This document shows, piece by piece, positions 49,254-58,265 of a stretch of DNA of 64,000 bases. The notes under the pieces were generated by a model. That model did no database searches. It saw nothing but the letters and a program-made list of their open reading frames with translations, and was not told where the DNA came from. Source of the stretch: Rhodocyclales bacterium. GTDB lineage: Bacteria > Pseudomonadota > Gammaproteobacteria > Burkholderiales > Rhodocyclaceae. A program made the position numbers and the translations under genes. The stretch covers positions 62,001 to 126,000 of the forward strand of contig JACRPA010000010.1 of NCBI GenBank assembly GCA_016214145.1. Reading direction: 5' to 3'. Within the stretch, counting starts at the first letter, position 1, and every line of letters starts with the position of its first letter.

Positions 49254-51602
49254 ATGACTGAACTGAAGAAGCTCGGCAAGTACGAGATCCGCCGCGAACT
49301 GGGACAAGGCGCCATGGGCATCGTCTACGAAGGCTTCGACCCGATGATCACCCGCCGCGTGGCGCTGAAGACCGTGCGCCGCGACCAGCTCGACCGCGCC
49401 GAGGTCGAGGAGATCCTCGCCCGCTTCAAGCGCGAGGCGCAGGCGGCCGGCCGCCTCAGCCATCCCAACATCGTGTCGATCTACGAATACGGCGAAGACA
49501 ACGGCACCGCCTTCATCGCCATGGAATTCGTCGAAGGACGCGAGCTGAAGGAGCATTTCGACGCCAACGAACGCTTCCCGATGGCGGAAATCGTGCGCAT
49601 CATGGGCCAGCTGCTCGACGCGCTCGACTTTTCCCACAAGAACGGCGTCGTGCACCGCGACATCAAGCCCTCCAACATCATCCTGCTCAAGGACGGCAGC
49701 GTGAAGGTGGCCGACTTCGGCATCGCCCGCGTCGAGTCCTCCAACCTGACGCAGGCCGGCTCCGTGCTCGGCACGCCCAGCTACATGTCGCCCGAGCAGT
49801 TCATGGGCCAGACCGTCGACGGCCGCTCCGACCTCTTCTCGGCCGGCGTCATCCTCTACCAGTTCCTCACCGGCGAGAAACCCTTCACCGGCGCGCTCAC
49901 CACCATCATGCACAAGGTGCTGAAGGAGGAGCCGGCCGCCCCCTCGGAACTCAACGTGCAGGTGCCGCGCCCCTTCGACGCCCTGATCCGCAAGGCGCTG
50001 GCCAAGCGCCCCGATGAGCGCTTCCAGAACGGCCGCGAGTTCACCCTTGCCCTGAAGATGGCCGCGGCCGGCCAGGCCGTGCCGGGAGGCGGCGACGCCA
50101 CCCTGGTCAACGATGCCGAATCGACGCTGGTGAATGCAGCGGAGCAGACCATCGCCACAGTGAAGCCCGCCGCGGCTGCGCCCCCCGCGCCCCCCGCGTC
50201 CGCCCCGGCGCCAACAAAAAAATCCTCGCAGGGCCTGGCCCTGGCGATTGTCGGCGGCGTCGCGGTCGTCGGCCTGGGCGCCGCCGCCTATGTATTCCTC
50301 GGCAAGGGCGGCGCCACGCCGCCGGCCGCAACGCCCGCGCCGCAGGCCGCCGCCGCGGCATCCGCCATGACGAGCGCCGCGCCTGCCGCCAACGCCGGCA
50401 TCATGACGATCAGCGCCCTCGGGCTGGCCGACCCCTCCGATCCGCGCTACCAGCAGGACAAGGGTGGGGATGCGGGCCTGCTCAACGCCGACCTGCGCGA
50501 GGACGCCCGCCGCCAACTGGTCGAAAAGGCCGTCACCCTCTACATCGAGCAGAACTCCCTGTCGAAGAACTACGCCCTGGTGCGCGACAAGCTGCTGGCG
50601 AAGAGCGGCACCTTCATCCAGGCCGTGCTGGAGGAGCAGCAACCGCAACTGGGCAAGGACGGCCTCATGTCGCTGACGACCCGCGCCACGGTGCGCGTGC
50701 GCGACGTGCAGAAATCGCTCAACCAGATGTCGGCAGACGAGCGCATTGAATTCATCCGCAACAACGGCGACCCGGGAATCTCGGTGGCCATCACCGCCAA
50801 GAGCGCCGAGACCGATCCCGCCGCGCCGGCGCAACGCTCGCCGGTGGCGGAGAATCTCCTCAAGGAGCGCATCAAGTCCTTCGGCTTCCGCCTGTGGAAC
50901 GACGACATGGCGAAGGACGGCAAGGGCGGCGCCGACTTCGCCGTCACCGGCGAGGCGAAGTTCAAGAAGCTCTCGGCCAAGCTCGCCGCTTCCGGCATCA
51001 CGGTGGAGAAGTTCGTCCTTACCTCATGGACGGTCAAAGCCACCGACAAGAAAAGCGGCGAGGAGATCTACTACAACACGCAGATCCCGGAGAAGACCAG
51101 CTGGGCGACGGAGGACGAGGCGCTGCGCGACATCGGCAAGCTGATCGGCGAGGAATTCTCCAAGGGCTTCTTCCTCGCCCATTTCCACTTCAGCGGCCAG
51201 AAGGTGCGCCTCAAGCTGCAGGGTCTGCCGAACAAGGACACCGCGCGGATGCTGATGCACGAACTGAACGGCCTGCGCAGCGTGCTGGCGGCCAATCTGG
51301 CCTCGAGCAGCTCAGGCGATGCCGTCTTCGACATCGAGCTGTCCGGCGGCCTGGCCAACCCGATCGAACTGGTCGAGGCGGGCATTCTCAAGCCGCTCAA
51401 CCGCAAGCTGGGCAAGCAATGCTTCAATGCCGGCACTGGCAGCGGCAGCGAAGTCGTCGTCATGCTGGAAGCCGGCTGCAAGGAAGCCGCGGTCATGTCC
51501 CGCTTCGACACCCTGCCGCCGGCGGCGCTGATCGAGGCGCCGCAAACGCGGCGCGAAGCCGTGGTGAAGAACCCCGAGACGCTGAAGAAAATCAGCATAT
51601 AA
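49254..51602 (+). CDS. membrane-anchored Ser/Thr protein kinase (PknB type)
   Basis: 782 residues. Kinase domain about 9-265: G-loop LGQGAMGIVYEG, catalytic Lys in RVALKTV, VVHRDIKPSNII, VADFGIARVE, TPSYMSPEQ. An Ala/Pro linker leads to one transmembrane helix (GLALAIVGGVAVVGLGAAAYVFL, about 325-347). The remaining 400 residues are extracytoplasmic with no named domain but repeated alpha/beta units, perhaps a sensor related to the two exported proteins upstream. ATG 49254. Transcription ends in the strong terminator at 51.6 kb. Confidence 0.93.
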   Translation: MTELKKLGKYEIRRELGQGAMGIVYEGFDPMITRRVALKTVRRDQLDRAEVEEILARFKREAQAAGRLSHPNIVSIYEYGEDNGTAFIAMEFVEGRELKEHFDANERFPMAEIVRIMGQLLDALDFSHKNGVVHRDIKPSNIILLKDGSVKVADFGIARVESSNLTQAGSVLGTPSYMSPEQFMGQTVDGRSDLFSAGVILYQFLTGEKPFTGALTTIMHKVLKEEPAAPSELNVQVPRPFDALIRKALAKRPDERFQNGREFTLALKMAAAGQAVPGGGDATLVNDAESTLVNAAEQTIATVKPAAAAPPAPPASAPAPTKKSSQGLALAIVGGVAVVGLGAAAYVFLGKGGATPPAATPAPQAAAAASAMTSAAPAANAGIMTISALGLADPSDPRYQQDKGGDAGLLNADLREDARRQLVEKAVTLYIEQNSLSKNYALVRDKLLAKSGTFIQAVLEEQQPQLGKDGLMSLTTRATVRVRDVQKSLNQMSADERIEFIRNNGDPGISVAITAKSAETDPAAPAQRSPVAENLLKERIKSFGFRLWNDDMAKDGKGGADFAVTGEAKFKKLSAKLAASGITVEKFVLTSWTVKATDKKSGEEIYYNTQIPEKTSWATEDEALRDIGKLIGEEFSKGFFLAHFHFSGQKVRLKLQGLPNKDTARMLMHELNGLRSVLAANLASSSSGDAVFDIELSGGLANPIELVEAGILKPLNRKLGKQCFNAGTGSGSEVVVMLEAGCKEAAVMSRFDTLPPAALIEAPQTRREAVVKNPETLKKISI

Positions 51603-51637
51603 AAACCGAAGGCCCCTCGCAGGGGCCTTCGGTTTTT
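51601..51637. terminator. bidirectional rho-independent terminator
   Basis: AAAAACCGAAGGCCCCT-CGC-AGGGGCCTTCGGTTTTT: perfect 17-base stem with A-tract and T-tract on either side. It serves the kinase gene and the convergent cyclase gene. Confidence 0.95.
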
Positions 51638-51651
51638 CGGCTGCGCCGTTC

Positions 51652-52551
51652 TCAGCCGACCCTGAACTCGACGATTTCGACCCCCTCGTCGTAAGCGTGG
51701 CCGAAACTGATGCGCCCCTTGCTGCGCAGGATGACCTCCTCGCGCTTGAGGGCGAACTCCGCCTCGCCGTCGAAGGTGACGTAGGTGCCGTTGGTGCTCT
51801 GGTCGATGAGCACGAACTTGTCGCGCCGCCGCTCGATGCGGGCATGGGTGCGCGAAGCGCGGCGATCGTTGATGATGATGTCGCAGGCCGCATCGCGCCC
51901 CAGCGAGAAGACGCCATGGCCGGCATCGAGGGTCATCTCATCCCCGCCGTGCCGCACCGTCAGCAGCGCGGCAACGGGCGCCGGCGCGACGCTGGCGGAT
52001 TTCATGGTGAGATCGTCGGATTCCTGCCAGAGCACCTCGCTGACCTGCACGTCCCCCGCCTTGCCCTTGACCGACAGAGCGTCGATCTCGCGCGTGGACT
52101 GCCGCAGCAACGTCGGCAGGGCGCCGACCGTCTCGCCGGTGGTGATGATCTGCCCGGCCTTGGCCAGCCCGGCCATGCGCGCCGCCGTGTTGACCGTGTC
52201 GCCGAACACGTCCTTGGCATCCTCGATGGCAAGACCGAAATGAAAACCGATGCGAATGGAAAGCTTGATGCCGCGCACCGGCGGCAGGTCGTCCACACGC
52301 TGCTGCATGGAGCAGGCGGCATCCATGCCGGCTTCGGCCGTGTCGAACACCGCCATCACTTCGTCGCCGATGGTCTTGATGACGCGGCCCTTGAACTGCT
52401 CGGTGGCGCGCGTCATGCGGTTGATGCAACGCTCGACGGCGTGCAGCGCCTCCTTGTCGCCCAGCTTCTCGTACAGCCGGGTGCTGCCGGAAACGTCGGC
52501 GAAAAGCACGCAGAGGTTGCGTTCGACTTTGCTGCTCACTTTGGCATTCAT
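51652..52551 (-). CDS. class III nucleotidyl cyclase with C-terminal FHA domain
   Basis: 299 residues. Cyclase domain (10-180): LCVLFADVSGSTRLYEKLGD with the first metal Asp, IGDEVMAVF, and DVFGDTVNTAARM. C-terminal FHA domain (about 205-299): FSLGRDAACDIIINDRRASRTHARIERR ... DQSTNGTYV. It likely makes cAMP and docks on phosphothreonine, a plausible partner of the convergent kinase. Purine specificity not determined. ATG 52551. Confidence 0.93.
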   Translation of the reverse strand: MNAKVSSKVERNLCVLFADVSGSTRLYEKLGDKEALHAVERCINRMTRATEQFKGRVIKTIGDEVMAVFDTAEAGMDAACSMQQRVDDLPPVRGIKLSIRIGFHFGLAIEDAKDVFGDTVNTAARMAGLAKAGQIITTGETVGALPTLLRQSTREIDALSVKGKAGDVQVSEVLWQESDDLTMKSASVAPAPVAALLTVRHGGDEMTLDAGHGVFSLGRDAACDIIINDRRASRTHARIERRRDKFVLIDQSTNGTYVTFDGEAEFALKREEVILRSKGRISFGHAYDEGVEIVEFRVG

Positions 52552-52593
52552 ACGGACGCTGTGATCCCTGACTCCCTTTGACGGCGAATCATA

Positions 52594-53508
52594 TCAAACC
52601 CCCTCTCCGCCGCGAAGCGGAATTATGGCGGAATCATCGAATTCCTCGGGGTCGAAGGCGCGGTCGCCTTCCGGATCGGGCCGGCCGGTGGTTTTCAGGT
52701 TGCGGAAATCGTACAGCTTAGGGTCGGCCAGGTGCGAGGGAGCGACATTGCCGAGCGCGGCAAAGATCTTCTCCACCCGGCCGGGAAAGCGCTTGTCCCA
52801 CTCGCGCAGCAGCGCCTTGGTTTCCTTGCGCTTCAACTGTTCCTGCGAACCGCACAGGTCGCAGGGGATGATGGGGAAGCGCCGCAGCGCCGCCCAGGCC
52901 TCGAGGTCGCGCTCGCGGCAGTAGGCAAGCGGGCGGATGACGATGTGGCGGCCGTCGTCGGACACCAGCTTGGGCGGCATGGCCTTCAGCTTGCCGCCGT
53001 AGAACAGGTTGAGGAACAGCGTCTCGAGGATGTCGTCGCGGTGGTGGCCGAGGGCGATCTTGGTGGCGCCGAGCTCGCCGGCGACGCGGTAGAGCACGCC
53101 GCGGCGCAGCCGCGAGCAGAGCGAGCAGGTGGTCTTGCCCTCGGGGATGACCCTTTTGACCACCGAGTAGGTGTCCTGCTCCTCGATGTGGAAGGGCACG
53201 CCCAGTTGTTCGAGGTACGCGGGCAGCACTTCGGCCGGAAAGCCCGGCTGCTTCTGGTCGAGGTTCACGGCGACGAGATCGAAGCGCACCGGCGCGATCT
53301 CGCGCAGTTGCAGCAGGATGTCGAGGAGCGCGTGGCTGTCCTTGCCGCCGGACAGGCAGACCATGACGCGATCGCCGTCCTCGATCATGTTGAAGTCGGC
53401 GATGGCCTGGCCGACATTGCGGCGCAGGCGCTTGGCCAGCTTGTTGGCTTCGTGGCGTTCCTTATCCCCCAGCTCGGGGGACAGCAGGGCCTCCAGGTAG
53501 GCGCTCAT
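52594..53508 (-). CDS. ttcA: tRNA 2-thiocytidine biosynthesis protein TtcA
   Basis: 304 residues. PP-loop [15 protein letters not shown] near 50, [10 protein letters not shown] and CDLCGSQEQ cysteine pairs for the [4Fe-4S] cluster, [26 protein letters not shown]. It thiolates C32 of certain tRNAs. Start at 53508 (MSAYLEALL) matches the family; the open frame continues upstream through a repeat element, so an in-frame ATG inside the repeat (MEPRSG) could add 22 residues. Confidence 0.95.
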   Translation of the reverse strand: MSAYLEALLSPELGDKERHEANKLAKRLRRNVGQAIADFNMIEDGDRVMVCLSGGKDSHALLDILLQLREIAPVRFDLVAVNLDQKQPGFPAEVLPAYLEQLGVPFHIEEQDTYSVVKRVIPEGKTTCSLCSRLRRGVLYRVAGELGATKIALGHHRDDILETLFLNLFYGGKLKAMPPKLVSDDGRHIVIRPLAYCRERDLEAWAALRRFPIIPCDLCGSQEQLKRKETKALLREWDKRFPGRVEKIFAALGNVAPSHLADPKLYDFRNLKTTGRPDPEGDRAFDPEEFDDSAIIPLRGGEGV

Positions 53509-53513
53509 ACCAC

Positions 53514-53611
53514 CATCCCCCCGCCCCCTTCCCGCGGAAGGGGGTGACGGTCGTTCGCCGCTACGCGGCTCCATGTCGTTGGCTGCGCCGACCTTGGGGC
53601 GGCCCGGCGGA
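53514..53611 (-). repeat. GRPK-type dispersed repeat upstream of ttcA
   Basis: Hairpin CCCCCTTCCCGCGGAAGGGGG, variable middle, GGGGCGGCCC end. Its GRPK...PSPPSAGRG reading frame is continuous with ttcA, in the same phase as in the two hydrolase genes. Confidence 0.88.
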
Positions 53612-53617
53612 CAGCGC

Positions 53618-54367
53618 TCACAGCGCCACGCTCCTGCCGCCATCCACCGCCAGGATCTGGCCCGTGACGTAGGGCGCGTCGGCGAGCAGGAAACGAACGG
53701 CGCGGGCAATGTCGGCCGGGTCGCCGCAGCGCTTGAGCAGGGTGCGCGAAACGACGTTGGCCTGGGCCGCGGCGTCGAAGGAGCCGTCCTCCGGCCACAG
53801 GATCGGCCCGGGGGCGATGCCGTTCACCCGCACGTGCGGCGCCAGTTCCAGGGCCAGCGCCCGGGTCAGCCCGGCCAGGCCGGCCTTGGCGGCGCAGTAG
53901 AGCGCATGGTTCTTCAGCGGCCGCTCGGCGTGGATGTCGGTGATGTTCACGATGGCGCCGCGCGCGACGGCCAGATGCGGTGCCGCCGCCTGGGCCAGGA
54001 ACAAGGGGGCCTTGAGGTTGGTGCCGAGGAGGTCGTCCCATTCGCGCTCGCCGATGCTGCCGATAGGCGTGGCGAAGAAGCTGGAGGCGTTGTTCACCAG
54101 GGCGTCGAGCCGGCCGAAATGCTCGGCGACGTCGGCGACCAGCCTGGGCAGGTGGTCCGTCTCCAGCAAGTCGGCCTGGAAGGCCAGCGCCGAGCCGGGC
54201 CGGGCGGCATTGAACTCGGCGACGAGCGCCTGGGCCTCGGCGGCCGCGCTGCGGTAGTGCAGGGCCAGGCTGGCGCCATCGGCATGAAGGGTGCGCGCGA
54301 TCTCGGCGCCGACGCGGCGCGCGGCGCCGGTGATCAGCACCACTTTGCCTTCCAGACTGGGATTCAT
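53618..54367 (-). CDS. SDR family protein, pteridine reductase-like
   Basis: 249 residues. [23 protein letters not shown] (TGAxRR-G, the arginine-containing variant of FolM/PTR1), YRS after strand 2 for [23 protein letters not shown] and [20 protein letters not shown]. Probably reduces dihydropterins or a related substrate. Directly upstream of ttcA with the repeat between them. ATG at 54367. Confidence 0.9.
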   Translation of the reverse strand: MNPSLEGKVVLITGAARRVGAEIARTLHADGASLALHYRSAAAEAQALVAEFNAARPGSALAFQADLLETDHLPRLVADVAEHFGRLDALVNNASSFFATPIGSIGEREWDDLLGTNLKAPLFLAQAAAPHLAVARGAIVNITDIHAERPLKNHALYCAAKAGLAGLTRALALELAPHVRVNGIAPGPILWPEDGSFDAAAQANVVSRTLLKRCGDPADIARAVRFLLADAPYVTGQILAVDGGRSVAL

Positions 54368-54423
54368 GGATGCCTCGCGGGAATTTGCGAATTCTAGCGG
54401 AATCGGGCACATTCGGCCCCGCC

Positions 54424-55572
54424 ATGAGTTTGCCCCTGCCAGATACTGCCGCCGCTGAAAGCAGCGCCCGCCTAGTTGCGCGCATCGTCGCAGAAATTGA
54501 TAAGGCCGGCGGCTGGATTCCCTTCTCCCGCTTCATGGAGCTGGCGCTCTACGCGCCCGGCCTCGGCTACTACAGTGGCGGCGCGCGCAAATTCGGCGGC
54601 GCCGGCGATTTCGTCACCGCGCCCGAGCTCTCGCCGCTGTTCGCCCAAACCCTCGCCGCCCAGGTGGCGCAGCTCATGGCGGCGAGCGCGCCGCACCTCC
54701 TGGAGGCCGGCGCCGGCAGCGGCGCCCTGGCGCTCGGCCTGCTGCTGGAACTGGAACGGCGCGGCGCGCTGCCCGAGCACTACGACATCCTCGAACTCTC
54801 CGGCGAATTGCGCGCGCGGCAGCAGGAGACCCTCGCCCGCGGCGCCCCGCACCTGGCCGGGCGGGTCCGCTGGCTGGACGCCCTGCCGGAGAGTTTCAGC
54901 GGCGCGGTCGTCGCCAACGAGCTGCTCGACGCGCTGCCGGTCGATATCGTCGCCTGGCGCGAGGAGGGCATTTTCGAGCGCGGCGTGGCGCTGGAGGACG
55001 GCGCCTTCGCCTGGCGGGAGCGCCCCGCCGCGGGCGCGCTGCTCGCCGTGTCGCAGGGACTGACTTTTGTCCGGCCGCCCTATGTCTCGGAGATCAACCT
55101 CGCCGCGCGCGCCTGGATCGCCGAGTGGGGCCGCATCCTGCAGTGCGGCGCCCTGCTGCTGATCGACTACGGCTTCCCGCAGCGCGAGTACTACCATCCG
55201 CAGCGCGCCGAAGGCACGCTGATGTGCCACTACCGCCACCACGCCCACGGCGACCCGTTCTGGCTGCCCGGCCTCAACGACATCACCGCCCACGTCGACT
55301 TCACCGCCGTCGCCGAAGTCGGCCACGACGCCGGACTGGATGTGCTCGGCTACACCAGCCAGGCGCAATTCCTCCTCAACTGCGGCCTGGCGCAGTTGCT
55401 GGAACAGCGACAGGCGGACGGTGCGACGGCCTACGCCGCGCTCGCCTCCGGCGCGCAAAAGCTCATCAGCCCCGCCGAGATGGGCGAGCTGTTCAAGGTG
55501 CTGGCACTGGGGAAGGGAATCGGCGAGCCCTTGCTCGGGTTCGCGCATGGCGATCGCTGCCACGCGCTCTGA
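54424..55572 (+). CDS. SAM-dependent methyltransferase, NDUFAF7/MidA family
   Basis: 382 residues: IPFSRFMELALYAPGLGYYSGGARKFG near the start, DFVTAPELSPLF, SAM loop LLEAGAGSGALALGLL, VVANELLDALPVDIV and LLIDYGFPQREYYHPQRAEGTLMCHYRHH are the family blocks. Mitochondrial relatives methylate an arginine of complex I; bacterial targets are unknown. Divergent from the SDR. Contains bipartite repeat copy 14. Confidence 0.93.
   Translation: MSLPLPDTAAAESSARLVARIVAEIDKAGGWIPFSRFMELALYAPGLGYYSGGARKFGGAGDFVTAPELSPLFAQTLAAQVAQLMAASAPHLLEAGAGSGALALGLLLELERRGALPEHYDILELSGELRARQQETLARGAPHLAGRVRWLDALPESFSGAVVANELLDALPVDIVAWREEGIFERGVALEDGAFAWRERPAAGALLAVSQGLTFVRPPYVSEINLAARAWIAEWGRILQCGALLLIDYGFPQREYYHPQRAEGTLMCHYRHHAHGDPFWLPGLNDITAHVDFTAVAEVGHDAGLDVLGYTSQAQFLLNCGLAQLLEQRQADGATAYAALASGAQKLISPAEMGELFKVLALGKGIGEPLLGFAHGDRCHAL
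55045..55067 (+). repeat. bipartite repeat GCCGT-N8-GACTGACTTT, copy 14
   Basis: Spacer GTCGCAGG. In the methyltransferase gene, read as L-A-V-S-Q-G-L-T-F. Confidence 0.85.
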
Positions 55573-55717
55573 TCTGCCCGCCCTAAGTTTTCGAAAGGCT
55601 GTATGGGCGACAAGGCATATGCCTTCAGTGATATTTACACGTCATGCGCATCGGCATACCATGCGCTCGCTGCCTCACACCTGTTGTCGTTGACCTGAAC
55701 CCGAGGGTGATCCATTG

Positions 55718-56110
55718 ATGGGCACAGAACTATCACGAACGCGCTGGGCACTTGCCGGTTTGGCTGCTTTGCCGATGGCGTACCTGTTGCAGGGCCTTTT
55801 TTCAGTTGGCGACCAATCGCCGGAAAGCAGAGCATTCGCAACCATCGGCTACCACACTCTGCGCAAACAATACGACGGGATTCCCCAGATGCGAGTTGTT
55901 ACCGCATTTATTGGCCCCACCCAGTGCTCGTTCTGGAATTTCGAGGCAACCTGGGGGCGGTGCGTGGCAGTAAGTATTTATGTCCGCGACTTCAGACCGG
56001 AGCATCAGACCGTCGTTGATACGCAAGCAAGGCTTTTAGGCGAACAATTAAGCAAGCCCTGTACATTGCTGCCCGTCCTGAATCTGCCTGATACCCACAA
56101 CCTATCCTAG
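55718..56110 (+). CDS. hypothetical exported protein
   Basis: 130 residues. A hydrophobic N-terminal segment (WALAGLAALPMAYLLQGLFSV, about 10-30) may be an uncleaved anchor or signal. Two cysteines (QCSF, RCVAV) and a third near the end are in the periplasmic part. Base composition is lower in GC than neighbours, and the 55.6-57.3 kb patch has no conserved order, suggesting transfer. An in-frame TTG directly precedes the ATG. No family recognised. Confidence 0.55.
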   Translation: MGTELSRTRWALAGLAALPMAYLLQGLFSVGDQSPESRAFATIGYHTLRKQYDGIPQMRVVTAFIGPTQCSFWNFEATWGRCVAVSIYVRDFRPEHQTVVDTQARLLGEQLSKPCTLLPVLNLPDTHNLS

Positions 56111-56277
56111 GCCCTCGGCTGCGAGGCCAGCAGAAAAACCTTCAAACTGAAGATCGGAGTAACGGCAGTGAGGGTTAGCAATGAAAATACCAATCCGTCC
56201 AACCCATATATGTGGCGTGCATACGAACACCAGCACCTTCACACATACGTATTGCGGGGAGAAACCGGAAAACCAAA

Positions 56278-56535
56278 ATGAACGTGATTGAAGTTGCTGG
56301 GCTGGTATTGATGGGGATCGGCGTGGCTGGTGTAATTGCGAGGCCGCTGCCACCGGGCGGATTTCGTGGCCTGCGCAGCTTATTGGGGGAATATCAAACC
56401 GAAAAGGACAAGGGAAATGTTCCGGGTCCCGACGCCCAGGATGCAAATATTTATTTCGTGGGGAAGTTGATCAGCATCGGCTTGTTCACCTTGGGAGGTC
56501 TCGCATGGCTGATCGGCTTTCTGGGCAGGCCATGA
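56278..56535 (+). CDS. small two-helix membrane protein
   Basis: 85 residues: helix IEVAGLVLMGIGVAGVIARPL at 4-24, a polar loop (EYQTEKDKGNVPGPDAQDANI), and helix LISIGLFTLGGLAWLIGFLG near the C-terminus. A GGGGAGAAA site lies about 15 bases upstream. Unknown function; lies in the AT-richer patch. Confidence 0.6.
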   Translation: MNVIEVAGLVLMGIGVAGVIARPLPPGGFRGLRSLLGEYQTEKDKGNVPGPDAQDANIYFVGKLISIGLFTLGGLAWLIGFLGRP

Positions 56536-56761
56536 AACCACTTGCGTGGTTTTCTGGCGGTCTTTGGGCGACCAGCTCGATCAGCGGAGGGAAGACGCAA
56601 GGGTTTGTCGCGGCAATCACAACCGTCAGCGATCAGGCTGCCGGGACACCCGCCCGCTTGCCTGCCACAACACCTTGCATCCTCCCAACTTCCTCGCTGC
56701 TTGAATGAATTAACGGCTCAGGACGTTTTTGGTTGAACTGATTCTGCTGTAGGAACCTGTC
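56536..56761. other. stretch without a credible gene
   Basis: Only overlapping short open frames with no coding character (TTGCG- and CCACC-rich). With the truncated thioesterase remnant next to it, 56.5-56.9 kb looks like decayed sequence. Confidence 0.6.
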
Positions 56762-56836
56762 CTACTTGTCCAGCCAGCGGGTCGGAATGGCGAGGAAGTG
56801 GGGGTAGGCGGAGCGGATGTCGAGCGGGGAAGTCAT
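56762..56836 (-). pseudogene. remnant of an acyl-CoA thioesterase (N-terminus only)
   Basis: Reads MTSPLDIRSAYPHFLAIPTRWLDK then stop. PHF-x4-TRW-x-D is the start of 4-hydroxybenzoyl-CoA thioesterase-like proteins, which go on with D-x-YGHVNN; here the frame ends at once, so the catalytic Asp region is lost. The rest of the gene is not found nearby. Confidence 0.6.
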
Positions 56837-56885
56837 GGCGCGCATTGTAGCGGCTGTCGCCGCCACAACGCGCTTGAAACCCTGT

Positions 56886-57092
56886 CTACTCCTGGCAGAG
56901 GTAGACGTTGCGCAGGAAGGCGTCGGCGTCCCGTTCGTCCGCCACATGATCGTGCCGCGCCGACACCGCTACCTGCAGGGCCAGGCTGGCTTCGGGCTGC
57001 GGCAGCCAGTTGGAGAGGAGCACTTCCTCGCCATACTCTTCCCGCAGTTCGATGATCTTTTTTCCCGTGCTCATTTCCGTAGTGATGACCAT
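56886..57092 (-). CDS. small conserved-looking protein of unknown function
   Basis: 68 residues, MVITTEMSTGKKIIELREEYGEEVLLSNW, ending DAFLRNVYLCQE. GGAGG lies six bases upstream of the ATG, and codon use fits the host. No motif recognised; acidic and soluble. It precedes the thioesterase remnant on the same strand by about 50 bases. Confidence 0.6.
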   Translation of the reverse strand: MVITTEMSTGKKIIELREEYGEEVLLSNWLPQPEASLALQVAVSARHDHVADERDADAFLRNVYLCQE

Positions 57093-57258
57093 GATGACCT
57101 CCGCGCAACGCGTCTCGGCATCGGGACGTCAACTTGGATAACGACGGGGAAAGGAAAAAGTTGAATGCCGGCGAAAAATTTTTAGCTGGGACGCGAATCG
57201 CAGTAATGCCCCTTTGAAAGACAGGGTCTTATTCCATTTCCATTTCAATCCGGTTATT

Positions 57259-57330
57259 TGTAGGTCGGGCTTTAGCCCGATGACCGAAGGAAATTCCCGT
57301 GGGACATGTCGGCCTGAAGGCCGACCTACA
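57259..57330. repeat. GTAGGTCGG inverted-repeat element
   Basis: TGTAGGTCGGGC...GCCCGA and GTCGGCC...GGCCGACCTACA separated by an unrelated 25-base spacer, before the hydrolase stop codon. Confidence 0.88.
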
Positions 57331-57356
57331 ATTGCAGCATTGGTCGAGAAATGGAA

Positions 57357-58265
57357 TTACAGTCCCTGCCCGCCCAGCCAGTCGAGGAGACGGCCGGCCA
57401 CCCGCGCCCAGTCGCGCTCCAGCATGAGGCCGTGGCCCATGCCGTCAAAGATTTCCGCCTCGACGCCGTAATGGCGGGCGGTCATCTCGACCTGGGAAGA
57501 CGGGATCAGGGTGTCGTGCTCGCCGCCCAGCACCAGCAGCGGCGGCAGGTTCATGCGGCTTTTCAGCGGCAGGTTGAACAGGGTCATGTCCCAGATGGCG
57601 CGGTGCGACTCCGGCTGCATGCGCTTGTACCAGCGAAGCAGGTCGGCCGTTTCCACCGGCTGGGAGAACATGGCCGTGCGCAGGGTATCCAGCGCCACCT
57701 GCCCGCCGCCGAGCAGGCGGTTGAGGTCGTTCATGAGGCCGGGTTTCTGGAAGGCCAGGCCGAGCGCCGCCGCCCACAATCCCTGCGGCGGCACCGAGGC
57801 GAGCAGGGCCAGGCCGGCCGCCTCGCTGGACCTTCCCCCCACCCCCCTTCCCGAGGAAGGGGGTGACGATTGCTCGCCGCCATTCGGCTCGGAGAGGCTG
57901 GCTGCGCCGCCCTTGGGGCGGCCCTGCGGACGGCGCTCCAGGTACTTCTGCGCCACGAAACCGCCCATCGAATGGCCGATCAGCACCGGCGGCGCCGGCA
58001 GCTGGGCGGCCACCGCCGCGACGTCCCGCACGTAATGGTCGATGCCGAAGCTGTCCAGCCGCTCGCGTCCGGGCGAGCTGCCGTGGCCGGACACGCTCAG
58101 CGCATGGCAGGCATAGCCGTTCTCGGCGAAAAAAGGCAGGAAATGCTCGTCCCAGCACCAGGCGGCGGCATAGGCGCCGTGGATGAAGAGCAGCGGCGTG
58201 GGTCGGGTTTTGCCATTCGGCTGGCGGCTGATGACTTCCAGTCCGCCGAAGCGCGTACCGGTCAT
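57357..58265 (-). CDS. alpha/beta hydrolase with in-frame repeat insertion
   Basis: 302 residues. PLLFIHGAYAAAWCW oxyanion region, LSVSGHGSSPGRERLDSFGIDHYVRDV, nucleophile IGHSMGGFVAQ, LGGEHDTLIP (Asp) and DGMGHGLMLERDW (His). Residues about 115-145 (GRPKGGAASLSEPNGGEQ, then SSPPSSGRGVGG) interrupt the helix after the nucleophile strand and come from a dispersed repeat (57831-57930). It overlaps the GST gene by four bases. Substrate unknown; it could be a lipase/esterase. Confidence 0.9.
   Translation of the reverse strand: MTGTRFGGLEVISRQPNGKTRPTPLLFIHGAYAAAWCWDEHFLPFFAENGYACHALSVSGHGSSPGRERLDSFGIDHYVRDVAAVAAQLPAPPVLIGHSMGGFVAQKYLERRPQGRPKGGAASLSEPNGGEQSSPPSSGRGVGGRSSEAAGLALLASVPPQGLWAAALGLAFQKPGLMNDLNRLLGGGQVALDTLRTAMFSQPVETADLLRWYKRMQPESHRAIWDMTLFNLPLKSRMNLPPLLVLGGEHDTLIPSSQVEMTARHYGVEAEIFDGMGHGLMLERDWARVAGRLLDWLGGQGL
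57831..57930 (-). repeat. GRPK-type dispersed repeat inside the hydrolase gene
   Basis: Contains CCCCCCTTCCCGAGGAAGGGGG hairpin and GGGGCGGCCC end, translated in the same phase as the copy in the hydrolase at 31.5 kb. Confidence 0.9.
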
